A stretch of DNA of 64,000 nt from Brienomyrus brachyistius (GCF_023856365.1 NW_026042679.1:1-64000), one strand, 5' to 3'; shown: positions 8,576 to 20,080, counted from the first letter of the stretch. Notes: generated by a model from the letters alone, not told the origin. Numbers and translations: made by a program.

Positions 8576-10023
8576 GTTGTTTGTACTCTGTATTCCCCTA
8601 CACTTTATTTTCTCCATCCCACCTTTACATCTCCAGCCCGCTGTTCCTGGGAAAAGCCACCTGCCAATCATCCTTGGAGCAGCAGTCATTCTCAGGATCT
8701 CCTACATCACAGATCACCTAATAAACACAGGACCTGTCGACGACTGGAGAAAAGGAGAAACGCTGAAGCACACTGGGCATTTTGGAAGCATTTCATCATA
8801 ATAAATTACCTTTGCCTTTACAGTTTCTGTGTACAGTTTCATTATAGTAAATTGCACTTAGTTGTGATTACTCAGTTACAAAGACAATGGGTCACTCTAT
8901 AATGGGTGATGGTATGCTTTTAGCTGTGCTTCCACAGGTTGTATCTGCCTTAGTAAATGACTAAATGTCTTTTTCACAAGTGATTTTGATTATGTTTGTA
9001 GAATTAAATTAAAGGTAAACCTGTACATTGGTTAAAATAACATCTGACTGCTACAATAATACATCATACAGCGTCTTTTGTACTAATGTGCTACCTTGAG
9101 ACATTCAGGTTGTATAATGAACAATTTTAATAAGAATTGTGTTAAGTAATTAACTTTCAAAATCTATCAATACCATGCAAAAGTGTAAAGTCAAATTTAT
9201 GAGATACTTATTACAATAAACGGAAGTAGTCTGTACCCATTTAAAGAGGCTTTACATCATACAGCTTCTTATACTGGTCTGGTTGGTGGGTATAAAGGAT
9301 CAATTAGAAATCTTCCTCCTCCAAATGTATCATATCATTTCATGAGTTTTGGTAGAGTGGGGGTAGCAGGATAATAATAGGATTTACTGGTTATTTTTGA
9401 TACGATAAAATCGCAAGACGCAGAAAAATAAAAATTTGTGTATGGTCAGAATTATCAGTGGTAGGAGATTTTGTCCCTACTACCATCTGGGAAAAGAACA
9501 TTCTGGTGCTTATCTGTGAAGAAGCAATTTCAGGAGATATAAATCCTTGCAAAAAGTAGTCTCCCACTCTATAAATAGGGTGCAATTTGTTTTTTCACGC
9601 AGTGGAAATGGAAATGTTTTTTTAATGTTGATGACGACTGTAACTGGTCAAAAGGTGGCGCCAAAGATCCCCAGTAATGCATCGCCCATTAATGTACAGA
9701 TATCCCCCTGCCTCACCATGCATGACTCCTCCAATGGTGCTGATGTTTAACAGTACATTCATCCTAACTATACAATTTGATATCTGGTATCGTCCTGTCA
9801 GTTTTAACCCATTTCTAAGTCCCGTATGGTTTAGGTAGCTTTTTTTCCAAAATGATGACCATGAAATTCAGCACATATAACAAATATTGAACTATAGGCA
9901 TTAATTGAAATGCTCTCTCTCACAGACACACACATATTAGATGTCTATGTCTTTGAAATTGTTTAATACGAATTAATCTGTTTTATAATGTTCACACAAA
10001 AAAAGCTTTTGTGTTCACATTTT
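8576..10023. other. Spacer, no gene recognised (unit A)
   Basis: Mostly AT-rich. The first 230 bp (to about 8810) continue an open frame from the GC-rich block, but no domain is visible. A TATA-like TATAAATAGGG lies at about 9571-9581 with no convincing ORF after it. Equivalents are 28006-29454 and 56361-57805. Confidence 0.5.
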
Positions 10024-11414
10024 ACAACCCCAAATCAGAAAAAGTTGGGATGGTATGTAAAATGAAAATCAAACTGAAAACAGCACTTTGTTAAATTATC
10101 TTTGACCTGTATTACATTGAAAACAATACAACAGCACTGAATTTCATTGTTCTTTTTCAAACACGTATTCCAATTTTGGTTCTTAGAACACATTTCAAAA
10201 AAAGTTGGGACAGTAAAGCATTTAGTACTTTGTAATGTCGCCATTCCTTTTCACAACACTTAAAAGGCATTTAGGGACTGAAGACACCAAGTGATGTAGT
10301 GTTTCAGGTGTAATTTTGTCCCATTCTTCCTGCAAACAAGTCTTAAAGCGGACAACAGTACGGGGTCTTCGTTGTCACATATTGCGCTTCAAAATGAACC
10401 ACACATTCTCTATTGGAGACAGGTCGGGACTGCAGGCAGTCAAGTACCCATACCCTCTTCCTCCACAGCCAGGACTTTGTAATGTGTGCAGAATGTGGTT
10501 TCGCATTGTTTGTTGAAAAATGCATGGGCTTCCCTGGAAAAAATGTCTTCTTGAAGGTAACATATTGTGCTCCAAAATCTCTATGTACTTTTCAGCATTA
10601 ATGGTGCCATCACAGAACTGCAAGTTACCTTTGCCAAGGGCACTGACACAACCCCATACCATGACAGACCCTGGCTTTTGGACTTATTGCTGGTAACAGT
10701 CTGGGTGATCCTTTTCTTCTTTGGTCTGGAGCACACGGCATCCATTTCTCACAAAAAATACCTGAAATACTGATTCATCTGACCACAGTACACGTTTTCA
10801 CTGTGTGATGGTCCAACTCAGATGCGTTCTGAGCCCAGAGAAGCCGACGGCGCTTCTGGACACTGTTAAGATGGGGCTTGCTTTTGGCACAGTACAGTTT
10901 TAACTGGCATTTGTGGATGTAACTACGTATTGTGGTACTTGACAAAGGTTTGCCAAAGTAGTCATATGTGGTCATATCGCTTATAGATGAATGACGATTC
11001 TTGATGCAGTGGGATGCTGAGGGATCGGAGATCACGGTAGTTCAACTTAGGCTTGCTTCCTTGTCCTTTACGCACTGAAATTGCTTCAGATTCCTTCAAT
11101 CTTTTAATTATGGTATGCACTGATGAAGGTGAAATATCCAAATCTCTTCCTGTCGTTCTTTGAGGAACATTGTTTTTAAACATTTCAATAATTTTCTCAC
11201 GTATTTGTGCTGCTTTTGTACCAAATCATAATTACAATCACCTGTTGACATCACTTGTTTCAAATCACATCATTATTTAACCAATTTACCTCACTACTGG
11301 CCCTAAATCGCTCCTGTCCCAACTTTTTTGGAAATGTGTTGCAAGAACCAAAATTGGAATACGTGTTTATTTTGAGGAATACAATGAAATTCATGAGGAA
11401 CACATTAAATAATG
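10024..11414 (-). mobile_element. Tc1-like DNA transposon remnant (unit A)
   Basis: The left end begins ACAACCCCAAATCAGAAAAA, with AAAGTTGGGA motifs. An inner inverted repeat (CACGTATTCCAATTTTGGTTCTT near 10163 and its complement near 11340) frames a dead transposase on the minus strand. Visible parts in order: helix-turn-helix region with TTGRDLDISPSSVHTIIKRL (11183-11050), HHTVKTCTVVR (about 10800), GCVSALGKGNLQFCDGTINA, and the DDE-domain end CSPDLSPIENVWFILKRNM (10433-10375). Frames change several times, so it is inactive. The right outer end is missing, cut at the LINE tail that begins at 11415. Unit A also lacks 22 bp in the left inner repeat near 10134. Confidence 0.85.
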
Positions 11415-11990
11415 TGATGGGGGTAACACAATAAATTCAAGATTTTTATTTGTCGTACAAATGTAGTGGTACACTGGCAGCGAAATGAAATTGTCGTTAC
11501 TCCAGTCGGTGTAATAAACACACTAGTAAAAGGACATCAAAATTAAACAACATGAATTAACTGAAACTACAGAAAGATAATAAGAAAATATAACAATAAA
11601 AGGTATATAAAAAGTAAAGATGAAAATGTATAAAAAATATGTAGAAATGTTTAAAGTACAGATTGTAGTTATAGCATATTTTAGCTTTTAATCTGTGATG
11701 TTAATGATCCTACTGGCCGGGGGTAGAAGCTTCTCCTCGGCCTCTCAGTCCCGGCCATAAGGCCCCGGGGACTTATGCAGGGCGGCAGTTCTGTCCTGGT
11801 GATTCTCTGGGCGCATCGTATCACCCTCAGCGGGACTCGGCGGCCCTCAGAGCTGGAGCTGCCGTACCGAGCAGTTATGCTCCCGGAGAGCACAGATCCC
11901 ACATTGCCGCTGTAGAAGGTTTTTTGTGGCACAGACGAGAGTCTGTATTTCCACAGCTGCCTCACATGATACACTCACTGTCAGGCTTTC
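11415..11990 (-). mobile_element. LINE 3' end, L2/CR1-like (unit A)
   Basis: On the minus strand the frame 11974-11681 encodes the conserved C-terminal region of a fish LINE ORF2: YHVRQLWKYRLSS, then VLSGSITARYGSSS, VIRCAQRITRTELPP and RPRRSFYPRPVGSL. An AT-rich 3' untranslated region follows to about 11415, where the element ends CGACAAATAAAAATCTTGAA, the usual AATAAA-like tail. It is 5'-truncated and inserted into or beside the Tc1 remnant. Confidence 0.8.
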
Positions 11991-12699
11991 AGCACTAAAG
12001 TTACAGATTACTGGGTGGCCGAGAGGTCTGTGAAATTTGGAGGGTCAGTAGCTTGCCTGGGAAGCCTTAGCATTCAGCGAAAACTGAACAGAGAGCCCTG
12101 TAGCAGGGTTGTCTAATTTGTTTAGCTGGCTGGCATAAGATTTTCAGTTTGAAACAAGTATGCACACAGATTTACATGTACGTAACAGTTTTATTACCTT
12201 GTAAATAGTTTGCAGGGTTTTCAAAGTACCCCAGTGCATTTGATATAGCGAATTTTAGGTTTATAATGAAATAATATAGATTTGCCCTAAGATTTAATAA
12301 GATTTCTTGCGTGAGCGTGAGAGTCTGAAGGTGTGAGTGTCACACCAGATGGGTGAGAGCTGGCAACCCTGGCTCTGTTCAGTAGCCTCAGAAATTCTTT
12401 CGAACTTTCCAAACACAGCTGATGGAAATCAATGGACGCAAAGGTTCTCAGTGACCATTTTAGCTTGTTTTTAGACTAAAGGCCTATGATGGATCTTTGG
12501 AATGTTGCGGAGATACGAATGCTGAGGACAGCATACTTTGTGCTGTGAGTGTTATGTTAACCATGTAAACAAAGAGGAAGTACACAGTCCAACCAGGTAC
12601 TATATTGAAATGCTAACAAGTTTTTAAATATTTTTATTCAAGTGACTTTAAGTCTGGATAATTTTTTTAATGGTTGGAAACATGTGTATTACTGTAAAT
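11991..12699. other. Spacer, no gene recognised (unit A)
   Basis: AT-rich, with no convincing coding frame and no repeat that I can name. Equivalents are 31442-32159 and 59812-60529. Confidence 0.5.
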
Positions 12700-13949
12700 T
12701 AAATAATTAAACTTCTGAAATGGCCGCTCAGTGCAGGAGGAGGCTGCAAACCTGAAGAGGCACACAACCGTATGGGTGGGGCAGGGGATCAATGGTGTGA
12801 GGTAGAGGACCAGGGCAGTGGGATTGCAGTGGCACAAGGGCAACCGTGTGGTCATCATGGGCTCCTCCAATGGCAGCTTCAGGTAAGTCGCTCTGATAAA
12901 CCCCGTTAGACTCCAGTGAAGTGAGTGAGGCTGCAGCGCTACACTGGAGGGGACACATGTGGGCTCAGGGGCCCACGTGACTGTAGCAGAGGAAGGGATC
13001 TCTAGCTGATGTGGAGGTACAGGCCCAGTGGCAGTAAGGGGTGGGCAGTCAGCTGCAGAGGCTGCGGGGCCAGCGGCCCCACTGTACACATGGACCGCAG
13101 GGAATCTCAGCATGTTGTGCCCAAAGTCCAGCACACATGCCGTGCTCCGGGGGAAATTCAGGCCCAGGATGGAGGGATCGAGCATGTCAGCCATCCACAT
13201 AGTTACTATTCACAACTAAACCCCCCATGTCAAAAGGGAACAACCCCGTCCCTCTTAAAGGGGCCAGGTCACCAGTCATTGTTCTCACCTGCACCAATGT
13301 CAGTTCTTGACAGTGTCTGGTCTCACCAGGGTTGCAGTGGAACCTGTATGGACTAGGGCAGTACATGCGACTCACATCACTATGGTGGGTATGTGACAGA
13401 AGTTGCCTCTGTGAGTCCAATCCGTAGTCACAACCTCTGCAGCAGGTGGCAGCAGGGCCACCTCCCCGGTGTCAACAAGGAAGTTCCGGAAATTAACCTT
13501 GTTGGCCCACATCTCCCCGGCTATGCATGCCCTTGGCGGAACCCTGGGTGGCGGTGAACTTGGGACACTGTCTGAGGATTGAGGGGTGGGGGGGGGGGTG
13601 CTGCTGCCTGTCAGCCTACAGGCAGTCTGCCTCCAGGAAGTAAACCTGAGGGCCTGGGTCCTCCAAGCCCTTTGGCGTTTACAGCTTGGTTGATTTCTCC
13701 CGCCTCGTTCCCCGCCACCTTGCTGCCCACAATTTCTCTCTCCAAAGCCAGTTCCAGGGCCTCGTCTAGGGACGCAGAGGGGTTGGCTGTGTCTGAATGT
13801 GAGCTATCTGGGGTTAAGTGTCTAGATAAACTGATCCCTGGCCAGTTCACTCTGTACTGATAGAGCCATGTGAGCACAGACACGCCTACACAACCCCTTG
13901 ATATCATTAAGCAGGATGCAGAGAGACTCATTTGACTCAGTCCCTGCAC
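12700..13949 (-). mobile_element. Ty3/Gypsy gag-protease remnant (unit A)
   Basis: Minus-strand frames read in order as the end of gag (NPSASLDEALELALEREI, about 13800-13740), then a retropepsin-like motif HTGSTATLVRPDTV (from 13350 downward, with His in place of the catalytic Asp), then TMTGDLAPLRGTGLFPF and DPSILGLNFPRSTACVLDFG, the part of Gypsy proteases after the active site. The parts lie in different frames with stops between them. The active-site change and frameshifts show an inactive remnant. No LTRs adjoin it. Confidence 0.75.
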
Positions 13950-14189
13950 CTATTGTTTAACTGAGAGGGCAGAAGTCCTCACACTGCCCACAGCGATTCT
14001 GCAGGGTACTGACCAGTGTCTCATCCAGGGGCTCAAGCAACCAGCAGTGTACACCTCAGAAAAGCATGTGTGACAACCCTGAGGACCTGCTTGCATACCA
14101 CAATGGTATCCCATCTCCCCTTGCTCTTTGAAGGGGTACCACCCATCCAGTATAGTTATCACTGGGCTATCACAATGTCATCACAATAC

Positions 14190-14290
14190 TAAAGACTGAA
14201 ACAAAGCCGTGAGGTCAGACCCTCTGTATACAGCACACAGTCTCACCCTCACATCCTGTATGACCACATTTCTGCTGTTCACATGGCATT
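14190..14290 (+). repeat. Recurring receptor-gene block (direct copy 2, unit A)
   Basis: Diverged copy of the block at 2455-2580, starting GACTGAAACAAAGCCGTGAG and ending near TTCTGCTGTTCACATGG. It supports the idea that each unit contains remains of several CD300/pIgR-like genes. Equivalents are at 33641-33741 and 62010-62110. Confidence 0.6.
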
Positions 14291-14784
14291 TCTCCAGCTT
14301 CCATTGCCCTGCAATGGACTGACGTGCTGTTGAAGGTCTACCTCACTTTACACTTTGCCCATGTCTTGTGTGTATATGCCCTGTCCGCTCCTAACGTGTA
14401 TTTAGTTTGTGTAAATCTATCACTGCATCTGCATTTCGCAGTTCAGCTTCTGACAACATTGTGTTTCCCATCTGTGTATTTGGGTTCGGTGCTTGTTGGG
14501 TGCCTGTCGTGGTCCTTCTATTTACAATTGTACGCGGGGCGCCAATTCATCTTCTTTATTCATCATGAATATTTTAATTCATTAATGCAGGAGTCTGTGA
14601 TAAATCGCTATCAGCATTTGGTTTATAATGGCCAATTAATGATAACTAAAAAGAAACAGAGAGACTGAAGACAGAACTTTCAACCATGATATGAGTGCTG
14701 TTGCTGCATAATTTGTCCACCAGGGGTCACAGCGCAACCCCCATCTCGGCAAGATGGATGACTTGAAATATGTTTCTATATCAA

Positions 14785-15966
14785 GTTGAATTATTTTTAT
14801 TTCTATAGCACATTTAAAAACAATCTATGTTGTGCCAAAGTGCTGTAGGTCAAAATAATATAAATATATAGTAAAAGTAGAGACATTGGCCAATGTTACA
14901 CAATGTTACACAAAAAATAATCAGAATCAGACTGTGGTTTATTGCCAAGTAGGTTGACCCTACAAGGAATTCTTTTTGGTATAATGGTGCTCCATGGAAA
15001 AACAAGACTAAGCAACAACCAAGTTCAAAAAACAGTGCAAAAGTTATACAATAATCTAGTAATAAATATAAAATCACTATAAATGTTAAATACATGATGT
15101 GCAAAGCAGAATAGTCAGATTAAATAGATAAATAAAATGTGTTCCTGTGTGTGCAGGGTCAGTACAGAGATGCATCTAATAAGAAGCGGTGTAAGGCTGA
15201 ATTAGCTCCGAGACGGACTGGGGACCTATGCCATGTATCGCCTTAGAAAGAAATAAGAAATCTTTAAACTGTATTCTCAGAAATTCTCAAAACTTAACAG
15301 GTAGCCAATGCAATGCAGCCAACACAGGGGAAATTTGGTGTCTATTTTTTGTTGAGAGCCTGGTAGCACCGTTTTGAACAAGGTGTAGTCAGAATAAAGA
15401 TGCTTCTGGTAAACCTGGGTACAGAGAACGGCAGTAACCCAATCAGGATAAAAGCAGGAGTAACTCTCCAGGTCTTTGGCTGAAAGGTGTGGTTTAAGCC
15501 AGGCTATTGAACTCAGCTGACAGAAACACCCCTTCACAACAGCATTTATTTGTTTATCAAACTCAGTGATGAATCAAAGATGACACCAAGATTTTTAGTA
15601 TGTGACTGGAAGTTTTCTGAATGAGGCCCTAATTGTTCTCTGAGATCATGAACAGTGACCAGAACTCATTACCTCTGTCTTGTTTTCATTAATCTGGACG
15701 AAAGTCATTGCTGTCCTGTTCTTAATATCCTCCAGACAGTTAGAAAGGGCCACCAGAGAGCAGCAGTCACCAGGTTTTAATGGCAGATAGAGCTGCGTAT
15801 CACCAGCATAGCAATGATATTTTACATAATAACGTTCACAAATAGAGCCCAAAGGAAGCATGTATAGAGGGAATATGAGAGGGCCTGTATCACAGGACTG
15901 GATATGTTTACAAGTAAGGCCATAGTACTTAAGGGGTGTGGCCATCCCACACAGTGACAAGCCCAT
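14785..15966 (-). mobile_element. L2-like LINE remnant with reverse transcriptase fragment (unit A)
   Basis: The minus-strand frame 15966-15646 encodes part of a reverse transcriptase: FPLYMLPLGSICERY, then HCYAGDTQLYLPLKP (catalytic YADD changed to YAGD), then SNCLEDIKNRTAMTFVQINE and NKTEVM. The frame 15537-15277 continues with QLSSIAWLKPHLSAKDLES. A 3' tail with a CTTGGCAATAAACC-like motif (complement near 14940) follows. Frameshifts and the active-site change make it dead. Confidence 0.8.
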
Positions 15967-16267
15967 TCATTCACCTCATCTAGGCCTTTTACTAGGGATT
16001 TAAGGTCCTGGTTTTCCTCTCAGACCCTAGAGCACACTGCCAGGCTCAGATTCCCGATCCCACATCCTGCTGAAGCCCTTCCCAAGATCAGACACTAGTT
16101 TTGTTTTCCTTGTTCTTATAGTAAAATGATGGTCTTTGACTTCTATACATCATCACTGTTCTGTTAATTACACATGACCTAATCTAAGTATTACACAAAC
16201 CAAGCATAATTACTTAGAGATGTCATGAGATGGAAAATCCTTATTCAGTTAATTATTTTCCCCACAG

Positions 16268-16581
16268 GTGCTGACAGTGTGTCTACAGTGAAATGGGCCT
16301 GTGTACAGAGAGGATGATCTGTAACAATCCCATGTTCCTATGGTGACAGATATAAAACTCATGTGAAATACTGGTGCAGAGGGTATAATGTGAGGTCATG
16401 TACTCCCATAGTACACACTGACTCTCCACAGGAGGGTAAAGTGTGAGTCAGAGATGATCCTGACCAGCGAGTCTTCACTGTGACCATCAACAATCTGACA
16501 GCTGAGGACTCCGATCGGTACTGGTGTGGTGTGAAGATCAGTGGAGCCTTTCTGATCAGGTTAATCTGTCAGTCACTGATG
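16268..16581 (+). pseudogene. CD300/pIgR-like Ig domain 1 exon, disrupted (unit A)
   Basis: The exon starts after acceptor CCCCACAG and ends at a GTAAG donor. The translation follows the V-type Ig fold of fish CD300/CMRF35-like and pIgR-like receptors: ADSVSTVKWACVQRG, SVTIPCSYGDRYKTHVKYWC, VRDDPDQRVFTVTINNLTAE and DSDRYWCGVK. Both disulfide cysteines and the extra CD300-type pair region are present. Two in-frame TGA stops (16315-16317 and 16444-16446) and a frameshift near 16550 (length 314 nt, not a multiple of three) disable it. The start phase fits the leader exon type at 2997-3036. Confidence 0.85.
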
Positions 16582-16934
16582 GTAAGATGTCTGTACTGCA
16601 GACTGTAGCCAATGAGATGCACAGTATGTAACATGTCACTGAGTCAAAAAGGAAGGACCTTAACACAAACACTGATGAAAAAAATGTTTTAATATTTTAA
16701 AAATCTGCATTTTAATTTAATTCAATATGATAAACGAGACTTGGAAGAAGTAACAGTGTCAGCTAAATCGGGCGACTTCATGAGGTTAAATATGATAAGC
16801 AATATGTTAAAAAATGTCAGTTTATTGGCCAAACATTTACATACAGTATGTATGTTGTAATGGGCTGATATTCATAAACATTTCATTGCTGTGGAAATCG
16901 TTGAGTGTTTTACCTGTGTGTTGAAGTCCTCCAG

Positions 16935-17215
16935 GGCTGTCAGTGGACAAACAGGAGGTGACGGGTGTGGATGGAGACAGTGTCAGTGTTACTATGGAAA
17001 CAACAAAAGACAAAGGATGTGGTGTAAGATTGGGGGCTCCTGTGCATCAGAGAGATCAGTGAGTTTGCATGGGAGGCCTGTCCTGATCAGGGATGACACA
17101 GAAAATAAAACCTTCATTGTGACAATGAGTGGGCTGGAGAGGAAGGACACTGGCTGGTATTGGTGGCTGGTTGTGGAATCCTGCAGATTCCAGTTCATAT
17201 TACTGTTAAACATAA
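16935..17215 (+). pseudogene. CD300/pIgR-like Ig domain 2 exon, frameshifted (unit A)
   Basis: After acceptor TCCTCCAG the exon opens in the frame LSVDKQEVTGVDGDSVSV, as in the second Ig domain of these receptors. It continues only in another frame with YYGNNKRQRMWCKIGG, RDDTENKTFIVTMSGLERKD and TGWYW. The frame change at about 16985 and a second change after TGWYW (near 17165) disable it. A GTAAT donor follows at 17216. Its position about 350 bp after domain 1 fits a normal gene layout. Confidence 0.8.
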
Positions 17216-17385
17216 GTAATTGATTTAAATCTGCCTGTGAATTATTTATGCTTGAATATAAATAGATACATACTAATCAACCCAGCAGTTTCACTCACGA
17301 AGGGGTTTGTGCTTCTTTGTGGGGATAATCCCCTATTTATCAGCTGTTGTGAAACAGAGTTATTTATTGGGATTATTGTTTCAAT

Positions 17386-17560
17386 GATAGTGGCACGGTG
17401 GTCCAGTAGGCGGCGCTGTTGCTTCACGCCTCCATGTTTAGGGGTTTGAATCTGGCTTCTGCTCTGTCTGTGTGGAGTCTGCATGTTCTCCACATGCTGT
17501 GTGGGTTTCCTCCAACAATCCAAAAACGCACAGTCAGGCTAATTGGTGTCTTTAATATTG
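17386..17560 (+). repeat. SINE fragment, tRNA-head-like family (unit A)
   Basis: Contains GGCACGGTGGTCCAGTAGGC, then GTGTGGAGTCTGCATGTTCT and GTGGGTTTCCTCC, the signature of a very common fish SINE. The unit B copy is 43689-43863. Confidence 0.7.
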
Positions 17561-17820
17561 AATGTGTGTCTTCTAGTTTATGATCAGTCTGTAATATGAC
17601 AAAAATCACAGCATTTTCCACAGACATACAGCCAGTCACTTGTTATGTATACAAATCCAGACAAATCCATGTAGCTTGCAACATAATTCAGGCATTTTTT
17701 CATCTTTGTGAGGATGAATTGTTACTAATGGTGTGCAGACTGACTAACATGTCTGTAGGTGGTTTTTCATTGCAGCGTAGACCAGTGTTACAATTGTACT
17801 CTGTAATATCTGTTCCAGTG

Positions 17821-18132
17821 CTGCATCCATCCATTGTCTGAAACTGCTTGTCTAATTCAGGGTCCCTATGGGCGCAAGGCAGGGAACGTCCCATGACAGG
17901 GTGCCAACCAATTGCAGGACACGCTCACACTCCATTCCCTCGCACAAGCACACCTACCGGCAATTTGACAACTCCAATTAGCCTCAGCATGTTTTTGGAC
18001 TGTGGGGGGAAATCAGAGTCCCTGGAAGGAACCCCACAATGACACAGGGGGAGCATGCAAACTCCATACACACGGAACTCCAGCGAAGACTTGAGTACAC
18101 GTGCCAGAGGAGTGAGGCGACAGTGCAAACCC
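17821..18132 (-). repeat. SINE, tRNA-head-like family, 5' end missing (unit A)
   Basis: Inverted copy of the same family: complement of GGAGTTTGCATGCTCCCCCT near 18060 and GCCGGTAGGTGTGCTTGTGC near 17955, with a CATCCATC tail at the left end. It stops at 18132, where unit A changes to sequence absent from B. Confidence 0.7.
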
Positions 18133-18661
18133 TGCTTTTTATTAACTATCCTTTCTCCTGTTTCCACTGCTCTCCTTTTCTCTGCACATGATGAAGAAGG
18201 AGGGGATAATGAAAAACGGAGGTAAGCATTCAGCAGCATTTACAGTAGTGTGGGGGTCCAGCTAGCAGCATTTACCTGATCACACAGTAATGGGAAACTG
18301 TCATTTTAATTTTAAGGGAAAAAAATATTTTTTATTTGATTTTCTTAATAATAAACTTGAGATCCCATCCCATCCAGGGTGAGCCCTTGCCTTCTGCCCT
18401 GTGCTGCTGGGGAATGACTGCAGGCCTGTTTTTACAAAATAGTGTAACATGTTGTGTGATAATCTCTAGCTATTTTCATGCTCTTTGTTAATGTCTCCTG
18501 TTCCTCACATGTGTCCTGTGTAATAGTACCGATGTGGCTGTACCGTGTTTCTATAAAGCATGTAAGACTTTACTGTTCACATCCACCCTCTTATTCAGCT
18601 CTTTGGTCCAGCTGGCTCTGTATGTAGGACTGAGCTGATCGGTGCTGCTGTCGATTATCAA
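18133..18661 (+). other. Unit A-specific block before the transmembrane exon
   Basis: 529 bp with no counterpart in unit B, which has about 190 bp of unrelated sequence (44437-44630). It contains a possible small exon: a pyrimidine-rich stretch, then CATGATGAAGAAGGAGGGGA...CGGAG with a GTAAGC donor at about 18222. The open frame there would give the acidic stretch HDEEGGDNEKRR, typical of a linker or stalk. This is suggestive only. Confidence 0.4.
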
Positions 18662-18763
18662 GGTGGTTTTACTTCAGTCAGAACAGATTCACTGTTTTGT
18701 TCTTCAGGTTTAAATGTGATATGTGTGACTGACAGACACACTGGTGTATTATATGTCTCACAG

Positions 18764-18965
18764 GTGGGAGCAGGTTCTGGATGCTGTACTGAAAGCTGGG
18801 ACTGGTGTGTTTTACCTGATTTGCACCATCATCACCATTCAGCTGCACTGGACCTCCTGTAGAAAGCAGGAACCAATCAGAGAGAAGCAGAGGGTCTCCC
18901 TGGATCAGAGGAAGCTGGCAGAGGAGATGACCTTCGTGGAGCAGAATGAGTCAGACGAGCTGTAA
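18764..18965 (+). pseudogene. Transmembrane and cytoplasmic exon of the receptor gene (unit A)
   Basis: After acceptor TGTCTCACAG the frame reads WEQVLDAVLKAGTGVFYLIC and TIITIQLHW, one hydrophobic membrane segment. A cytoplasmic tail of about 40 residues follows with basic start CRKQEPIREKQR and end FVEQNESDEL, then TAA at 18963-18965. There is no ITIM, ITSM or ITAM and no charged residue inside the membrane segment. An AATAAA polyadenylation signal overlaps the stop region at 18966-18971. The exon itself is intact; the gene is called a pseudogene because of the Ig exon defects. Assignment to the same gene rests on its position. Confidence 0.6.
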
Positions 18966-19290
18966 AATAAACGGTTATGCTAACTGCAGTGAAGCCTCTC
19001 TCACTCGGCCCTGCTCAGTCTGTACAGTCATAGCATGAGAGTCAGTTAAACACAGAGGGGATGATTATCTGCTGGCAACCTGTACAACCACGTATTGGCC
19101 ACTTATTCACAAGTGCTTTGCTGCCACCTGCTGGTTAATGTTTAATAATCGTTATCTTGTGAAGGTAAGACTGGTTTTTATTAAATTGTCTCTTGATTCT
19201 GAAAAAATATGGTACTATGCAAAAGTCTTGGGCCATCAAAGAAAACGTTTAATGCTATTTAATTGGGTTGTGTATATTTGCTCAGAACAA
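18966..19290. other. 3' flank of the receptor exon and unit junction (unit A)
   Basis: Holds the AATAAA signal (18966-18971) and AT-rich sequence up to the junction with unit B. I see no target-site duplication or terminal repeat at the unit boundary; the start point is set by the window edge, so the true duplication boundary cannot be fixed. Unit B equivalent: 44904-45249. Confidence 0.5.
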
Positions 19291-19510
19291 AAACACAATT
19301 ATCATAAAAATATATGCAAATTAAAAGTGACACAATAAAAACTAACAAGAATTTCTTCTTTTCTCCATAAAGTTACTGATGCCTTGTTGGATCGCTAGAT
19401 GAACCACGCTTTGGATCCTAAACCTCTCCTCAGGGGCACCCCAGCCATTCTATGTATTTGTTAAATTCTGCCACCAGCTCACTTAATTAATTAATTTAAT
19501 TAAACAAATG

Positions 19511-19777
19511 TGTCATGCCCGGCTCGTCCGCTCCTCCTGTGTGCCACGCCCCCTGATTACCCACGTGTTTTCTCCCGATTGTACCCAGCTGTATCTAGTT
19601 AATTTGCTCAGTCCTGTGTATTTCAGTCCGTGTCTTACCCGAGTCCTTTGTCCGTCATTGATGTCAGTTGATGTTCGTGCCCTCGTCCCTGAGATTAAAC
19701 CCCTCGTTTGCCCTGATTCTCGGCTGTCTGCCTGCTTCTTACCCGCCTGCCCGCGATCGCTGCCGTCTCCCGTGACA
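19511..19777 (+). mobile_element. Solo LTR, Ty3/Gypsy-like (unit B)
   Basis: Same element and the same AAATG flanks as in unit A, 267 bp, without the 20 bp duplication. Presence in all three units at the same point means it inserted before the segment was duplicated. Confidence 0.85.
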
Positions 19778-20080
19778 AAATGTTAATGATGCATTGATTA
19801 GCCATAGGAGTTGTGTTATAAAAAGATATAGGTCTATTGGATGGTTGGTGCAAATGTTTTACTAACTTTAGAAGAGATTTTGAAATGACTGGGCTGCCAC
19901 ACTTTGACGGACAAAATATTATAATTCTAGACCAAGATGAAGATCATTTGAACATCATTTTCTTCGACAGCCCAAGACTTTTGTACAGTTTTGTATGTGT
20001 CTTTTATACTGGTCATAATTTGTTTAAATACATGATTAATAAATTGATACTTTACAAAACATTTCATATTTTTCTGAAAT

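Larger units (their letters stand above)
1..19290. repeat. Tandem segmental duplication, unit A
   Basis: First of three head-to-tail copies of a unit of about 19.3 kb. Position 1 matches 19291 and 45250 base for base, and the order of every internal feature is the same in all copies. Copies differ by scattered substitutions and small indels. Copy-specific marks of A: an extra 20 bp inside the solo LTR near 467-486, a 22 bp loss in the left end of the Tc1 remnant near 10134, and a different block before the transmembrane exon (18133-18661). Confidence 0.95.

Noticed and set aside
8366..8902. 178-codon open frame and overlapping frames on both strands in the GC-rich block
   Set aside because: Low stop-codon density is expected in this composition; several frames are open at once, none has a recognisable domain, and small indels occur in G/C runs between copies.
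12667..13200. 177-codon minus-strand frame as a host gene
   Set aside because: Its start matches the post-active-site part of a Gypsy protease (ILGLNF), so it is part of a dead retroelement.
18936..18965. C-terminal SDEL as an ER-retrieval signal
   Set aside because: The predicted topology places this end in the cytosol, where KDEL-type signals do not work, and unit B has lost it.
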